61,180 bases of DNA from Phoronis australis (Eukaryota > Phoronida > Phoronidae). The notes beneath the pieces were generated by a model. That model saw nothing but the letters and a program-made list of their open reading frames with translations, was not told where the DNA came from and searched no databases. The stretch lies in assembly GCA_002633005.1 (NCBI GenBank), contig NMRA01000174.1, positions 642,867 to 704,046 on the forward strand, written 5' to 3'. This document shows, one piece after another, positions 50,401-61,130 of this stretch (position 1 is the stretch's first letter; each line of letters opens with the position of its first letter). The translations under genes were made by a program, and so were the position numbers.

Positions 50401-53400
50401 GCATCACCTTGAGCTCTGTGTGGAAATCACACCCATAGCATAAGTTGTAAAATAAGTACAGTAAGTTTACTGATGTTTTAAACATTCAGTATTGAGAACA
50501 TTTTGTAACAGAATAATATTGCCTCATCTAAATTATCGTATACATATATAGAGCAGTGAACATTAGCAATTAATATTTGGTTTGCAAAAGAATGTTAATA
50601 GATTTATTACAAATATATTGATCGCTCTGAGCCTTTGTTCAAGACATCACGCATTCTTAAAATTGAAGATTTACACATGGCTGCCATTATCAAATTCTTC
50701 TGTTTAAATATGTTACTAACATGCTAACGAACTATTTCAATATAATTGCTCTCCGTTCTAGCATTCACCACCATTACACCAGGCAAAGAAATCTACTAAG
50801 AACTAACTTCTGTTCTAAAAATCGTTTTAAAAATTCTCTGCGTATTGTTTTACCTAACCTTATAAAACAGTCATTCATGCTGTAACCTTGACAAGATTTA
50901 TACAAAGTCATTCTCTATTTAGTGTAATAAATTATTTTAGGAATCGTTGCTTTGACAAATATTGTCTTGATTGCATCACTGCCAACTGCTGTTTGTGACT
51001 CTGCATAAGAATCATTAAATTTTGATAATATATTGTTTGCCGTTATTTATTTAATGTCTTAATGTCATTAGTATGAATTTGTTCATGAATAAAAATTTCA
51101 TTGTTACGTTCATTTATTTGTTCGTAATATTTATTGTAACTTTTATTTGTTTATAATTACCTTCCTATAAATTATAGGTGGCCCTATGATCAGCAGGCTG
51201 AAAAGTCTTTTACAGGGCCTTCCCTAATTTAATATAAAAATTATAATTGGACTTTTAGTTTTGTGCACAACTACTACGTGCACTTTTAAATTTTAAAGTG
51301 ATACTTTTCATTCAAAACCTTCAATACTAAAGATTAATTAGCTTAAACCATCAACACTCCTGTTTTAAAGGTCAATATGATCAATATCTGATGCAAGCTC
51401 CAGAAATTTGCCCTGGGCATGATCATAATAAATTCAAATGAGAGTGAGCTGAATCGCCAAGCATGGATCATTACAGGGTCATAGCTAGGCAATACATCAT
51501 GACAATTGCATACAAGCAATAACCCAAAAATGGCTCAACTGATTTAATTTTTGTTTGACATAACAATGTATACTAAACAACAAATGACTGGTTTTTATAA
51601 TCAGGGGTTACAACTATCCAGTATCTAACTTGCGGTAATACTGCATTGTAGCCATGGGTCTAAATTATCCGGAAGTCAAACCTACTGCACTTTAAATCAT
51701 TTTGATGGATTCTATCTGCCTAATATAAAGGGTCAAAGGTAATTCTTTAAACTTTTTCAAAGACAAAGAGAAAGATGAAATGTTTATCTTTTGAAGTATT
51801 CAAAAATGTACATGATATTGGAACCTGTCCTTTGTCAGGAAAGCTTGAATTTAGAAAGTCGGCAATGAGTCAATTTACTGCCTTAAATGAATTTGCCACT
51901 CATGCTTATGATTTTTTCTCCGAGAATTGCTCTTGTGAAAACTGCTACAGATGTCTACACACCCCATAACATGTACATGTACTTTTGCATTAAAATTTAT
52001 GTTAAAATTCTGTATATTTTCTGTACTGTAGTTTGCGTTTGTAGATTTCAAAAATTGTCAGATAATAGCACTAAGTGCTAATGTTTCATTGTTAAACCTC
52101 ACCGACTTTTAAATAAAGATCATTACTACTTTCGACTATTAGGGTTGGGAACGTCATTTATGAGTTAAAGGGTTAAGATTAGTGCTGGGCAGGCCTTCAT
52201 GCAGCGTACGTCCTGGGCGTCCATTTGTAGACGCCCTGGCAAGGACGCCCAATGTATCATTTGGACGCCCTGTCACTCAGAATTTCTCCAGTTTGGACAC
52301 CCACATTGAAAGATTACTAAGACTCCCAGTTAATCAAAGCTGGAAGATGGCCCTTTTAACTCCGAAAGAGATATACAAAGTATTTAAAATGTTGCAATAT
52401 TCTAACTATTTTCAAACTAGTTGGTAGACCTGTCAATCATTAGCCCGTGGTTGGTTGCCAGAGTGTCTGCTTTCAATAGACTCACATGCCACTGCCATTC
52501 TGCACTTTATATAGGGACATGGACCTTGCTTAACTCCAAACTGGTGTTTCAGAGCTGTAATTTCATGTACTTCATCTTTTTTTAAAAATACCAAAAGCAA
52601 AATAAATGTCATTACTTTAATAATATGATGTGCCGCAAGAATATCCCCATTTAAAATGTTTGAGTTTTCGCCTGTTTCATACTTTTCTATGTGCGTCTAA
52701 AATGGAGCAGCAGTGACACCTGTTGTCAAAATATAAACCACACATCATCTGTGCATTTTTCTTTTGTTGGTAACTACAGCTTTGATGACTCATTGTACAG
52801 AATATAAAGCTAGTGAAGTTGATATAATAAACTTTATAACAGAATTTGACTTGAGATGACCAAAAACAGTGCACTCATCGTTCAACCAATATCTGTAATA
52901 TCTGTAATACCCGTTTGGTAAGCTATTTGGCTGTTTTCGTAAATTTAAACATAAAAGTCTTGATCAACAGTTTTTTAGTACTTAAAAAAGCCCAATACAA
53001 GGGAGCTGTTTTTGTAAACTTAGGTGTAAAAGCCTTGTTCAACGCATTTTTTAATTNTGGATGCAAAACTTCATCAAAAACCACATAATCCAAAAAATAA
53101 AACCTGGCCAGAAAAAGACAGAGATTGTAGTTAATTCTTCACTTATTTAGCACACAATGTGGCCGACCAGTGAAACACAGTTTTGTCAAATTTCTCCACA
53201 AAAACAAAGGTTAAGAAAATTATAGCCTACTACTAGGCAGCATGGTTTGTACTGTGTGGCTGTCATAAAACAAACTTTTGGTAAATTTTCCATCATTCAC
53301 AGTAAAGTATTCAGCCCTTGAAAAATGGAAAATTACAAGTTTTGCAATTATGAGAAGAAATGCTGTTAGGTCATGTATACAATAAGAATGAAGCCATGTG

Positions 53401-55398
53401 GTGCTTCAATCAACTTGAAGCATTAAACAAGAGCAACGCTTAGTGTTGAAATGCACCCACGAATGCATTGCAAATGGTGTGCTTTTAGGGTTATTTATTT
53501 GTAAACATACAATCCATCCAAAAACAGGAACATACCATATTTCATAAAAATCTGTCAAGGAACTTCAGAGAAACAAAGGAAAACAGAATAAAATGAAATT
53601 GCCACAAGTGGGCACAGTGTCCGTTGGATCCGCCTTTGAAGATACTGAGTTAAACGTAAAAAACTAAAATTGTCACTAGGGGGAACACCAGTAGTCAGAT
53701 CTGTCCGAAAGTCGTCGTCATCCGTAGTCAACATCATATAAATACACTTCCTAAATTAAGTAAAGAACCTGCGAATGGTTTAGGAGATACAGCCATAGGT
53801 GCAAAAAAAACGCCACTAGGAGGCACCACAGTAGTCGAAATCGTCGAAAAATCATCATCAACCGTTCTCTTTATAGTAAGCACATACATGCCAATTTTCA
53901 CAATCATCCTTTGAGCGGTTTGGTTGATAGAGGGGTGGACGCAAAAAAAAACGCAAACTACGTCGAATCCATCCGAAAATGGGAGGATAGCGTCATCCCA
54001 CTAATAGGTGCCTACACATTAAATTTCATGATAATCCGTTAAGGACTTTTGAAGATACAAAGGGAAACGTACAAAAATAAAATTGCCACTGGGAGGCACA
54101 CCGGTAGTCGGATCCGTCCAAAAGTCGTCGTCGTCCGTTGTTAACATCATATAAATACACTTACTAAATTTCGTAAAGATCCTGCAAACATTTTTGGAGA
54201 TACAGCCATAGGCGCAAAAAAAAACTGTCACTAGGAAACGCCACAGTACTCAAAATCATCGGAAAATCATCGTCAACCGTCCTCTTTATAGTAAGCACAT
54301 ACATGCCAATTTTCAAAACCATCCTTTGAGCATTTAGTTGATAGAGGGGTGGACGCATAGAAACAGACACGAAAACAGTAAAAATGGCCACTAGGTGATG
54401 TAAACTACGTTGAATCCATCCGAAAACGAGAGGATAGCGTCATCTCACTAATAGGTGCCTATATACTAAATTTCATGAAAATCCGTTCAGTACTTTTGAA
54501 GATACAAAGGTTAGCATAAAAACTAAAATTGCCACTAGGGGGCACACCAGTAGTCGGATCCGTCCCATTCACAAATGGAACATATGTGTCAAATTTCATA
54601 AACGTAAGTCAAAGGGTTTTGGAGATAGAGCAGCGGACGCCAAACGGACGCCGAACGGACACCGCCCGGACGGACGAACGGAGATACAGCATAATGGGTC
54701 CACACATAAATATGTGGGCGCATAAAAAGAAAGTTAAGAAATAGAAAACTTACAATCTTTCATCTGACTTGTGGTACATTTTGAGCTGATGTGATAATTC
54801 CTTTCTTTTCTGTTCACTGGAATGAGAAGGAATTGTGAAATTTTATTATGTATATCAATTTTAGTAAGAGTGCAACCGCAGATGGATACATGTGACATAT
54901 ATACTTTGGGTTGTCGCTCTCATTTTTTCCGCAAAAAGAAATCAAAAAGGTCAAAGTGGAGTGAGATGGTTGTGATTATTACATAATATCGGGTATGCCA
55001 AATTAATTTGGATTGTTTTTGAATAAGAAGACTTCAGACAACATTCAACACAGACACAGTGTTCAAACTTCAATTTCAAAAACTAGAAAATAGGCACTGG
55101 TCGGACATAGATGTCGGTCCCTGATTTAGAAATTAGAGAACCAGGCAATCAAATTATCAAATATCAATCAGTGAATCAGTATGTTCAACGCCAACGGACC
55201 CGATAATGGCGATATTGCAGTGTCAGTGAGTGAAACTGGTTCTCAAAATCAGAGTCCACTATGTGCGACCAGCGCCCGCAGCAATATCCGACTTGTTTGC
55301 TGGCAATAACATTAACAAAATCAGTGTCACCTGGCATGCTGAAACTCTTGTAGACGTTTCGTATTCTCGTAAAAATCCACATTTGTTGACATCGCCAT
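38448..55398 (-). CDS. KIZ: Centrosomal protein kizuna
   Basis: Kizuna is a PLK1 substrate that stabilises pericentriolar material at spindle poles; human mutations cause rod-cone dystrophy. Coding exons in transcript order: 55398-55331, 54816-54754 (second copy 50089-50027), 49378-49216, 48014-47937, 47376-46296, 45802-45607, 45190-45044, 43886-43722, 42623-42473, 42064-41950, 41525-41430, 40827-40674, 39853-39740, 39332-39250, 38560-38448. All phases agree: 928 aa plus stop (human about 673). Residues 1 to about 124 form a basic coiled coil. It contains FYENTKRLQEFQ, MYHKSDERL and KKICEDEKKSRARNERLLRE, aligning with the human YLKEICESEKKAHTRNQEYL region. Residues 125-485 (one exon) are Pro/Gln/Ser-rich and probably disordered. 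Residues about 550-720 are hydrophobic and look folded. The acidic end EEEDDFDFYG resembles human DDSDDFYD. The start ATG at 55398 follows in-frame codons but gives the human-like N-terminus. Confidence 0.9.
43136..43700 (+). mobile_element. tRNA-derived SINE, long form, broken by an assembly join
   Basis: A box TGGCCTGGTTGA (43149-43160) and B box GGTTCAAGTACC (43192-43203). The tail ends AGACCGCCTGCAATTATTT and then a T-rich run. Target-site duplications AAAACAAAAATTAC (43122-43135) and AAAACAGAAATTAC (43701-43714) flank the whole unit. Inside, 43241-43371 and 43560-43690 are the same 131 bases with one mismatch, separated by N43372 and a GCGGAAA-rich stretch. The true element is probably shorter. 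It lies antisense in KIZ intron 8. Confidence 0.85.
43373..43558. repeat. GCGGAAA-motif-rich segment
   Basis: GCGGAAA recurs five times, including the palindromic stretch GCGGAAATCCGCGTTTCCGC, in an otherwise AT-rich context. It is present only on the right-hand side of the N at 43372, so it may be an allele-specific insertion. Family unknown. Confidence 0.6.
49626..50246. repeat. Duplicated KIZ exon 2 segment, copy A
   Basis: Matches 53058-54970 apart from a 1.3-kb insertion in the latter. It contains exon 2 (50027-50089) with intact splice sites; the only exon difference between copies is synonymous (CTA versus TTA, Leu). Right of about 50246 the two copies diverge. Confidence 0.88.
50763..51235 (+). 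mobile_element. Decayed non-LTR retrotransposon 3' end
   Basis: The forward translation from 50763 gives IHHHYTRQRNLL, then FCSKNRFKNSLRIVLPNL, resembling the NTRQ...R..S...P.LWN C-terminal signature of CR1/Jockey-type reverse transcriptases. It is broken by stops and a frameshift, ending near YFRNRCFDKYCLDC. The downstream GGTGGCCCTATGATCAGCAG and TACAGGGCCTTCCC look like a 3' untranslated region. No replication-competent sequence remains. Confidence 0.65.
51236..53056. other. Unassigned KIZ intronic sequence of one haplotype
   Basis: This sequence has no counterpart on the other side of the N53057 join. At about 52190-52320 it has repeated GACGCCC blocks, an inverted relative of sequence near 33.5-33.8 kb. 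No coding sequence is recognised; the open frames at 51775-51969 and 52182-52427 are not supported. Confidence 0.4.
53058..54970. repeat. Duplicated KIZ exon 2 segment, copy B, with insertion
   Basis: Begins right after N53057 with the sequence found at 49626 and contains exon 2 at 54754-54816. Relative to copy A it carries about 1.29 kb of extra repeat DNA (about 53430-54721). This copy is contiguous with exon 1 at 55331-55398, so it is the one to use in the gene model. Confidence 0.88.
53430..54721. mobile_element. Haplotype-specific higher-order repeat element
   Basis: About 2.5 copies of a roughly 415-446 base unit. Each unit has two kinds of sub-block starting with a CCACTAGGGGGCAC-like core (53673, 53813, 54086, 54228, 54532). 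Sub-blocks also contain TTTCATGAAAATCCGTT-like and GGAGATACAGCCATAGG-like segments. It ends with GACGGACGGA-type repeats and the hairpin CCACACATAAATATGTGG. There is no protein-coding content; short frames on the minus strand are by-products of the periodicity. The mobilisation mechanism is unknown. Confidence 0.75.
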
Positions 55399-56799
55399 TT
55401 TGAAAATTACCGCTCTTTTGATTAGTGAGATAATTTTATCGCTCCCGGTCACCAGATGGCGTAGTGAATTGTAAATGTGGACTTTGCAAGTGAACTGAAG
55501 ATGAACCTCGGTCATATTGTGTTTTACTACACTTAGGATGCACTCTTGTTGAAAAAATTTTGTGAAAGATTAAAACATACCAGTGAACTTCAAATTACAT
55601 ATCAAGTGGTGAGTTTTGTTTGTGCTGGTTAAAAATACAGCCCTTGTGAAGTTGTGGTAGCCCGGGGCTTGGTCTTGGTTGCCATCCAGCTTTTGGCAGC
55701 TAGCTGTTAGAAGACTGTCCTCAAAATACAGCTAGGTACCACCCCGAAATGTCTCACGGCCCGGGTAGTTCTGCTCGTCACCTTGCCGTGAAACTTACAT
55801 CAATATTTAGAAATAAAGACTGGCGGGGGTGCATGCAAAATCAGAGTCAACCGGCACTCACCTTGCCCTTACCGTTACAACCGTTAAACTTTCTTTAAGT
55901 GCAAAACAATGTAACAAACGTTTTTTTCTTGCATCATTCTCCACCTTTTGTAACAATGAAAAGAATGTTGTTGTTTTGAAAACAGTACACTTGTGTCAGG
56001 CACACACGCCATTTCCTAATTTTTGCGATATCTTTCGGGAGACGATGGCAACTTCGAAGCACCAAAGTGTGTTGTGAAATTTGGTTTGCTAGTATTAAAA
56101 TACTAAAAACTTGTAACGAAATGAAACCAATTCCGATTATTTGTCGTAACATGTACACAACTTGAGGGAAGAAGAACATTTGATAGAATAATTATGGAAA
56201 AAAGAAACCAGCCAACAGGTGGCGCAATATTTCATTCTGCCGAAAGCCGACGCAAATGATCGCACCTCAATTTTAACAGCAAGAATAATGGTAGAATTCC
56301 AACTTCACAACACCTGTAAATAATTAAGTTTACTCAAGGAATGGTAGGTTTTAATGACTAATTTTGTGTTAAATTTTATTTCATCAGTTCTTTACTCGCA
56401 ATGACGCAAAGCTGTATACATATTTAGTATAGAGCTTTGCACCAAGTCTAGGGGCTGGGTATAGCCAGCCAGCTAGCCAATGGGTATAAACCTAAAAAAT
56501 GCGAGGAAATTTTTTGTTCATTGATTAGTATTAACAAAATCAAATTCTCTTGACACGTTTAGAAAACCGCAAACGGTCTTACTGGATAGATTTCGCCTCT
56601 TTTTACGTTCCTCTAACAACAACGAATCAAATCGATCTGTGATCTTCTACTCTTAGTTTTTGACCTAATGACATCATGTAGTTGTGATCCAAATGCCAGC
56701 TAATGAGCCCAGTGAATGTTTCAGTTCAGAAGTTCACCGATAGGTGACAAGTGAGTAGTAAAAAGTCGAACCTTCGAGCAAACAAGATTTGAAGGGCTT
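55399..56799. other. KIZ upstream region
   Basis: Presumed KIZ promoter and intergenic DNA. Two CTCF-consensus-like strings stand out (55449-55462 and 56212-56225). No TATA box can be asserted. No other gene is recognised. Confidence 0.4.
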
Positions 56800-56802
56800 G
56801 AT

Positions 56803-56860
56803 AGGGGGACACCCTAGGAGGCAGTTGATGTCTTTGATTCCTTCCAACTTGAGTAAATAG
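56803..56860. repeat. Fragment related to the 21.3-kb foldback element
   Basis: GGGGGACACCCTAGGAGG followed by GATTCCTTCCAACTTGAGTA matches the inner arm of the palindrome at 21298-21821 (GAGGGACACCTTAGGAGG, then AATTCCTTCCAACTTGAACA). CCCTCTATGCC near 57022 may be a remnant of the other arm. Confidence 0.6.
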
Positions 56861-59583
56861 TGCTGTAATCATTTTTTTAAACAGTCATTCGTTGAGTTGC
56901 CCAAATTGGCCATTTTTACACTGCTCGCGCTGTAGGAAATGACGTCATATACTCTGGCGCGATTACCGGAGTAGTTATTCAAGCTTGACAGACTTAATGT
57001 CAAGTGCTCTGACAATTGTCCCTCTATGCCTAGAAAGTGGCTTTTGTGGGCTTAGCCAAGGCAAGTCGAATTTTGCTGAGAAACTTCCCTCATGTAGCCT
57101 ACTAAGATGTGCAACTGGTCAAAGTATAGTGCCAGCTTGAGACTGTAAATCTGTTTGGCTGAAGCAATGTAGTCCTCATGACCTGGTGTAAATAAGGCAG
57201 GTGATTACATGGCAACATCATGCAAGATCATTCTAGGTTAGTTAAATGAATATTTCGCTGGTATTTCACAACCAAGCTCAGGATTTTCTTGTGTATGTCC
57301 TGCAAATAACTGCCACAAAATGAAATGAATTGGACAACTTGTGGAAAGCAAAAGGTTTTGGGGGAAACTGGATAAACTCAGTGTTTTTGGTGCTATAATA
57401 TAAGTTAGGATTTTTTGTCAAAAGTTTCTCGTGTCTGAATTGTGTTATATTGGAACATGACTAATCTTTACTCACTCTTTGGCCTAGGCTTGGACGATCA
57501 GTAATAATAGTTGCTTTTAGCAGTCCATCTTTGAAAGGTTTGCATTTCCATCATAAGATAATGCCATTCATCAAACATGATATATTTTTTAAACCAGTGA
57601 CATTTTGCAAAGTTTAATGTTGTCACTTTTAGTGCATTTGACTGTGTCAATGGCGGGTCTGTATGTAAGTTAAAACAGTACTGCAGTTTCAAATTCATGT
57701 TCTTGAGTCATTATCTCATCAGGCTTTTCCCGCATGATTTGTGAAGTGGTCCTTTTATTTTGCTAAGCATCTTTTCATCTACATGTCATTCAAACTTAAT
57801 TGTTTTCAATAGCTGGTGTGAGTTGCTAGCATACACCGCAGCAGCAACTCATTTCGTTATACTCTTATGCAGCATTTTATGTATGCAGCTTATTTGTGGT
57901 TTTCAACTTTTAGCGTAATCGTTCAGCCTCAGCCTAATGATGTCCTGTGTTTTGACATACATGAATGATAGTTACGTATTTGTGTCGTCGTGGTAATGCT
58001 TCAATGTGCATTTTCTTGCTTTTGCGATTACCTACCTCCATTTCCCTGTTCCATTTCACAGGCACAAACAAAGAAAAACTGCGTTAGCACGATATGTCTC
58101 TGGGTGTTGTAGCAAACACTTCATATTTCCGACATCTTATGTGCTGAGTTTCATGCTTTTTCCATTATTAAAAGTGGGCATTTGCTTTTGACATCTGTAT
58201 ATTGCTTTCTTGAGTGCAGAACATTGATTTAAAAAGTTTTAGAAATTGTGTTAAAAATGTCTTGTTCACATAGCAAATAAATGCTGTACATGTCATTCAC
58301 ATTTTTCCCATGCAGGCAGTAGTGTCTCTGTCAATGATTTTTTCTAAGAATGCAATGATATTCAGGTCAACCAGTGGGTTGACTTATAGAGCACATAGCT
58401 GGCAGCTGATGGGATTTTTCCCTGAGTGACTGAATTTGTTTTCCCCTGCATTAAAAGTGTGGTTAAATGGAAAAAATGACGACTTTACTGTAACCAATGG
58501 CAACAGGGCCACAATAGTGATCTGACCTTGAAGAATGTTCATAAAGTTTTGCCTATTTGTATCAACTGAAGGTGAAATTGTTATTTTCGCACCACCAACT
58601 TCTCTAACATTATGCATTATCTGTAAGATTGCAATGCTTTGGACAAAAGTTGAAGCTGTTTGATAGAAAAGCTTTTGGTGTTACTGATTGTTAAATTTTC
58701 GTATACTAGACTAATCCACATTATAAATTGATAACACTAACTTGTAAATTATATGCAGCTGTCTTACCTATATGGAAAATTCATGACTAAAGTACATGCG
58801 TTATTGCAGTTAGTCAGATGTCCATTAGTTAGTTCTTTGATAGCATCATGGTTCCAAAACCATTAACAATATCCACAGTAATTCTTCACTTATTTTGGCA
58901 AATAATAATTGCCAAAATGATCATTTTCCTTATATCAGTGGATGATATCCTTTTTGCAGTTGACGTGAACTTTTAATTAGCAAATGCCGTTTCAAGACAT
59001 CTACACACTGCGTACCATCCTCACAATAGACTGAAATGTCCTTAATCTTTACTTTTGTGGAGAAATTTAACAAAACAGAATTTCACATGTTGGCCATATT
59101 GTATACTAAATAAGTGAAAATTTACCATGCTTTAGAGCAATGGTCTATGAACCTCATTTGTAATGATAAGTTCATGTTTATCACATTTTGTCTGTCTGCT
59201 TTCAGATGATCTGAAATGAGAAAGAGAAAGAGGGTGTTCCTGATAAAAAATGGGCTTGTGGTGACCTAGTGATAACCAGGTCAGTTATCAGATAGTGTTC
59301 TATCCAATGTGACATGTGGATTAGTGGCAAGTACATTTGATATTTGTAGCTGCGGACTGATTTTTTTATTTGTTTAATTGGAAAAGACCACTCACTGGGT
59401 ATGCCTTGAGTTATCTCTTCACGTTGATGAAAGCCACATATAGAGAAATACTGTCAAAATTGTCAATTTTAAGAGCAATCTAAATTAGGTTAGCAACTCG
59501 GTAAAGTGCATAGTGTATCATTCTGTAAAATGAGGAAGTGACTACAGATTTGTTTAATATGGGGCTGTAGATGATTGCCACCA
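56861..59583. other. Intergenic DNA, nothing recognised
   Basis: AT-rich sequence with only short open frames (57498-57698, 58006-58191, 58384-58617) that show no family signature. No RNA gene or clear repeat was seen by eye. Confidence 0.4.
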
Positions 59584-59722
59584 CCTGGGGTCTGTTACAT
59601 GAAACTGACTTTGCATTTTTGCTCAGGTGAGATTTAATTATTTGTCAAGAATAATTGTGTGGAGCATAAGAACAACTATTTGTCTTACAACCTCTGTAAG
59701 TTTCATGAAATAGACCCCAGGA
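59584..59722. mobile_element. Short terminal-inverted-repeat element (MITE-like)
   Basis: CCTGGGGTCTGTTACATGAA at the left pairs with the right end, whose reverse complement is CCTGGGGTCTATTTCATGAA, over about 25 bases with few mismatches. The element is about 139 bases. The family and target duplication are not resolved. Confidence 0.7.
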
Positions 59723-59829
59723 TAGCACGAGGTGTGACTGAATATTCAAGAAACGTAAGCCTGGATTACTTTAAGCTGCTATAAACCCTTTTTCTCAGTC
59801 AAAAATAACTTACGAGCTTTGACATTTAA

Positions 59830-60164
59830 GACCCTTTCATACTAACGTGGTCGCGTCAATGCTTGGAGAGTTTCGGTCAGTGTGAACGATTAATTTTGGT
59901 CCTAGATCAAAGTTAACAGTGCCAGTTAACTTCGCAGTGAACAAGCTTTTTTAACAGTGGAGCGTCAACACTGTGATGCAATATGAACGGTCAACTCTGG
60001 TCTCATCGAAGTTATCGCCTGGGGCCACTGTTTAATAGCAATTACCACATGTAGATGTTCTCAAATTGTCACATTAAAAAAATCTTGGCGCACACAGGAT
60101 GCATGAGTGAGAGTTTACATCGATGCTCTGCTCATACCGATGTTGAGTTAGTATGAAAGGGCCT
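59830..60164. mobile_element. TTAA-flanked MITE-like element
   Basis: TTAA at 59826-59829 and 60165-60168 flank inverted ends: GACCCTTTCATACTAAC on the left, and on the right the reverse complement AGGCCCTTTCATACTAAC. About 335 bases, no coding capacity. A shorter TAA target is an alternative reading. Confidence 0.65.
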
Positions 60165-60884
60165 TTAATCTTATAAAACTGGTCTCAAGGTGATCCATAA
60201 ATTGTGACTAGAAGGGATTTCCAGGCTTGGGAAGATGTGACCCTTAGTTATTGGTTGAGATTATGCTTGATGCATTAGACAACCAACTTGTTGAGCCGGG
60301 TCTCAGAAATTAATTCTTAGTTGAGTAAGGAACAAGTGGAGGCACAATTTTTATGAGGAGTTGTTTAAATAAAAAGACTTGGTACAGGCCAGGTTTGTAA
60401 CATGTTAAAACACAATGAACTGAATTCTGTTTAACTCTTACATAGACACCACCTGCCTTTTAAAGAATTCACACTGTGCTGGTTGTTGGCCAAATTAGCA
60501 ATAGAAAACTAAGAACGATTTCTGATAACATGACTTTTGTTTTGTTTATTTATCTATACACGATGTCCAACACATCGGTGGTAGGTCAGTCCACTGTCGT
60601 CTAGTAGAAAGCTCACAAAAGGGCCACAACTTATCAAGAGCAATGGAAAACAGTCTGACACCAGCAGCTGCAGTAAATGCACACCATTGGGTGAGCTGGT
60701 AAGAGCCCAGGCTTCCGTGGTGATGATGGATTAATTTACTTCCGAAATGTTGGACATTGTATAATGTGTATGTTAATTCTCTAGGATAAGTTTTTATCTA
60801 ATGTCTCGTTTTATTCCTCGAGTATTTTCAAGACATACAACAAAAATATAGCTTCCGAATTTGGCTTCTTGTTTGTTTTAGGTA

Positions 60885-61130
60885 TTAGCAACATTGACTT
60901 GAGAACTGCACACTGAATGAATTAGGATGTTGCACTGGGATGACTTTTGTGGCACTGGTCCCAGCAACAAGTTGCCAATATGGAACAGCTCCTCTCAGGA
61001 CTTCGGCCATTGTTTCGAACAGTTGGTGTTCGTGTGTCCTTGTCATGTCATCCTCTCTATTCTGAGCATATACTACACTGCTTATTACCGTAGTAACAGT
61101 AATGAGGAGCGACTCTATCCTCCACGACAT
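60885..61130 (-). CDS. Hypothetical small secreted-type ORF (81 aa)
   Basis: Opens with a true ATG at 61130 and a convincing signal-peptide shape: basic Arg4, then the hydrophobic run LLITVTTVISSVVYA with a predicted cleavage after about residue 22. The polar remainder contains EHQLFETMAEVLRGAV and ends in Cys-Cys. I do not recognise a family. The -3 base is C, a weak start context, and I see no good splice donor inside. It could be a first exon whose partner lies outside the window, or chance. Confidence 0.25.
   Translation of the reverse strand: MSWRIESLLITVTTVISSVVYAQNREDDMTRTHEHQLFETMAEVLRGAVPYWQLVAGTSATKVIPVQHPNSFSVQFSSQCC

Noticed and set aside
54019-54391. Two similar minus-strand ORFs (70 and 75 codons) suggesting a duplicated small gene
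   Set aside because: They arise from the roughly 420-base periodic non-coding repeat; similarity reflects the repeat, not a coding family.
60681-60735. Possible tRNA gene (GAGCTGGTAAGAGC resembles an A box)
   Set aside because: No B box or acceptor-stem pairing is visible downstream.
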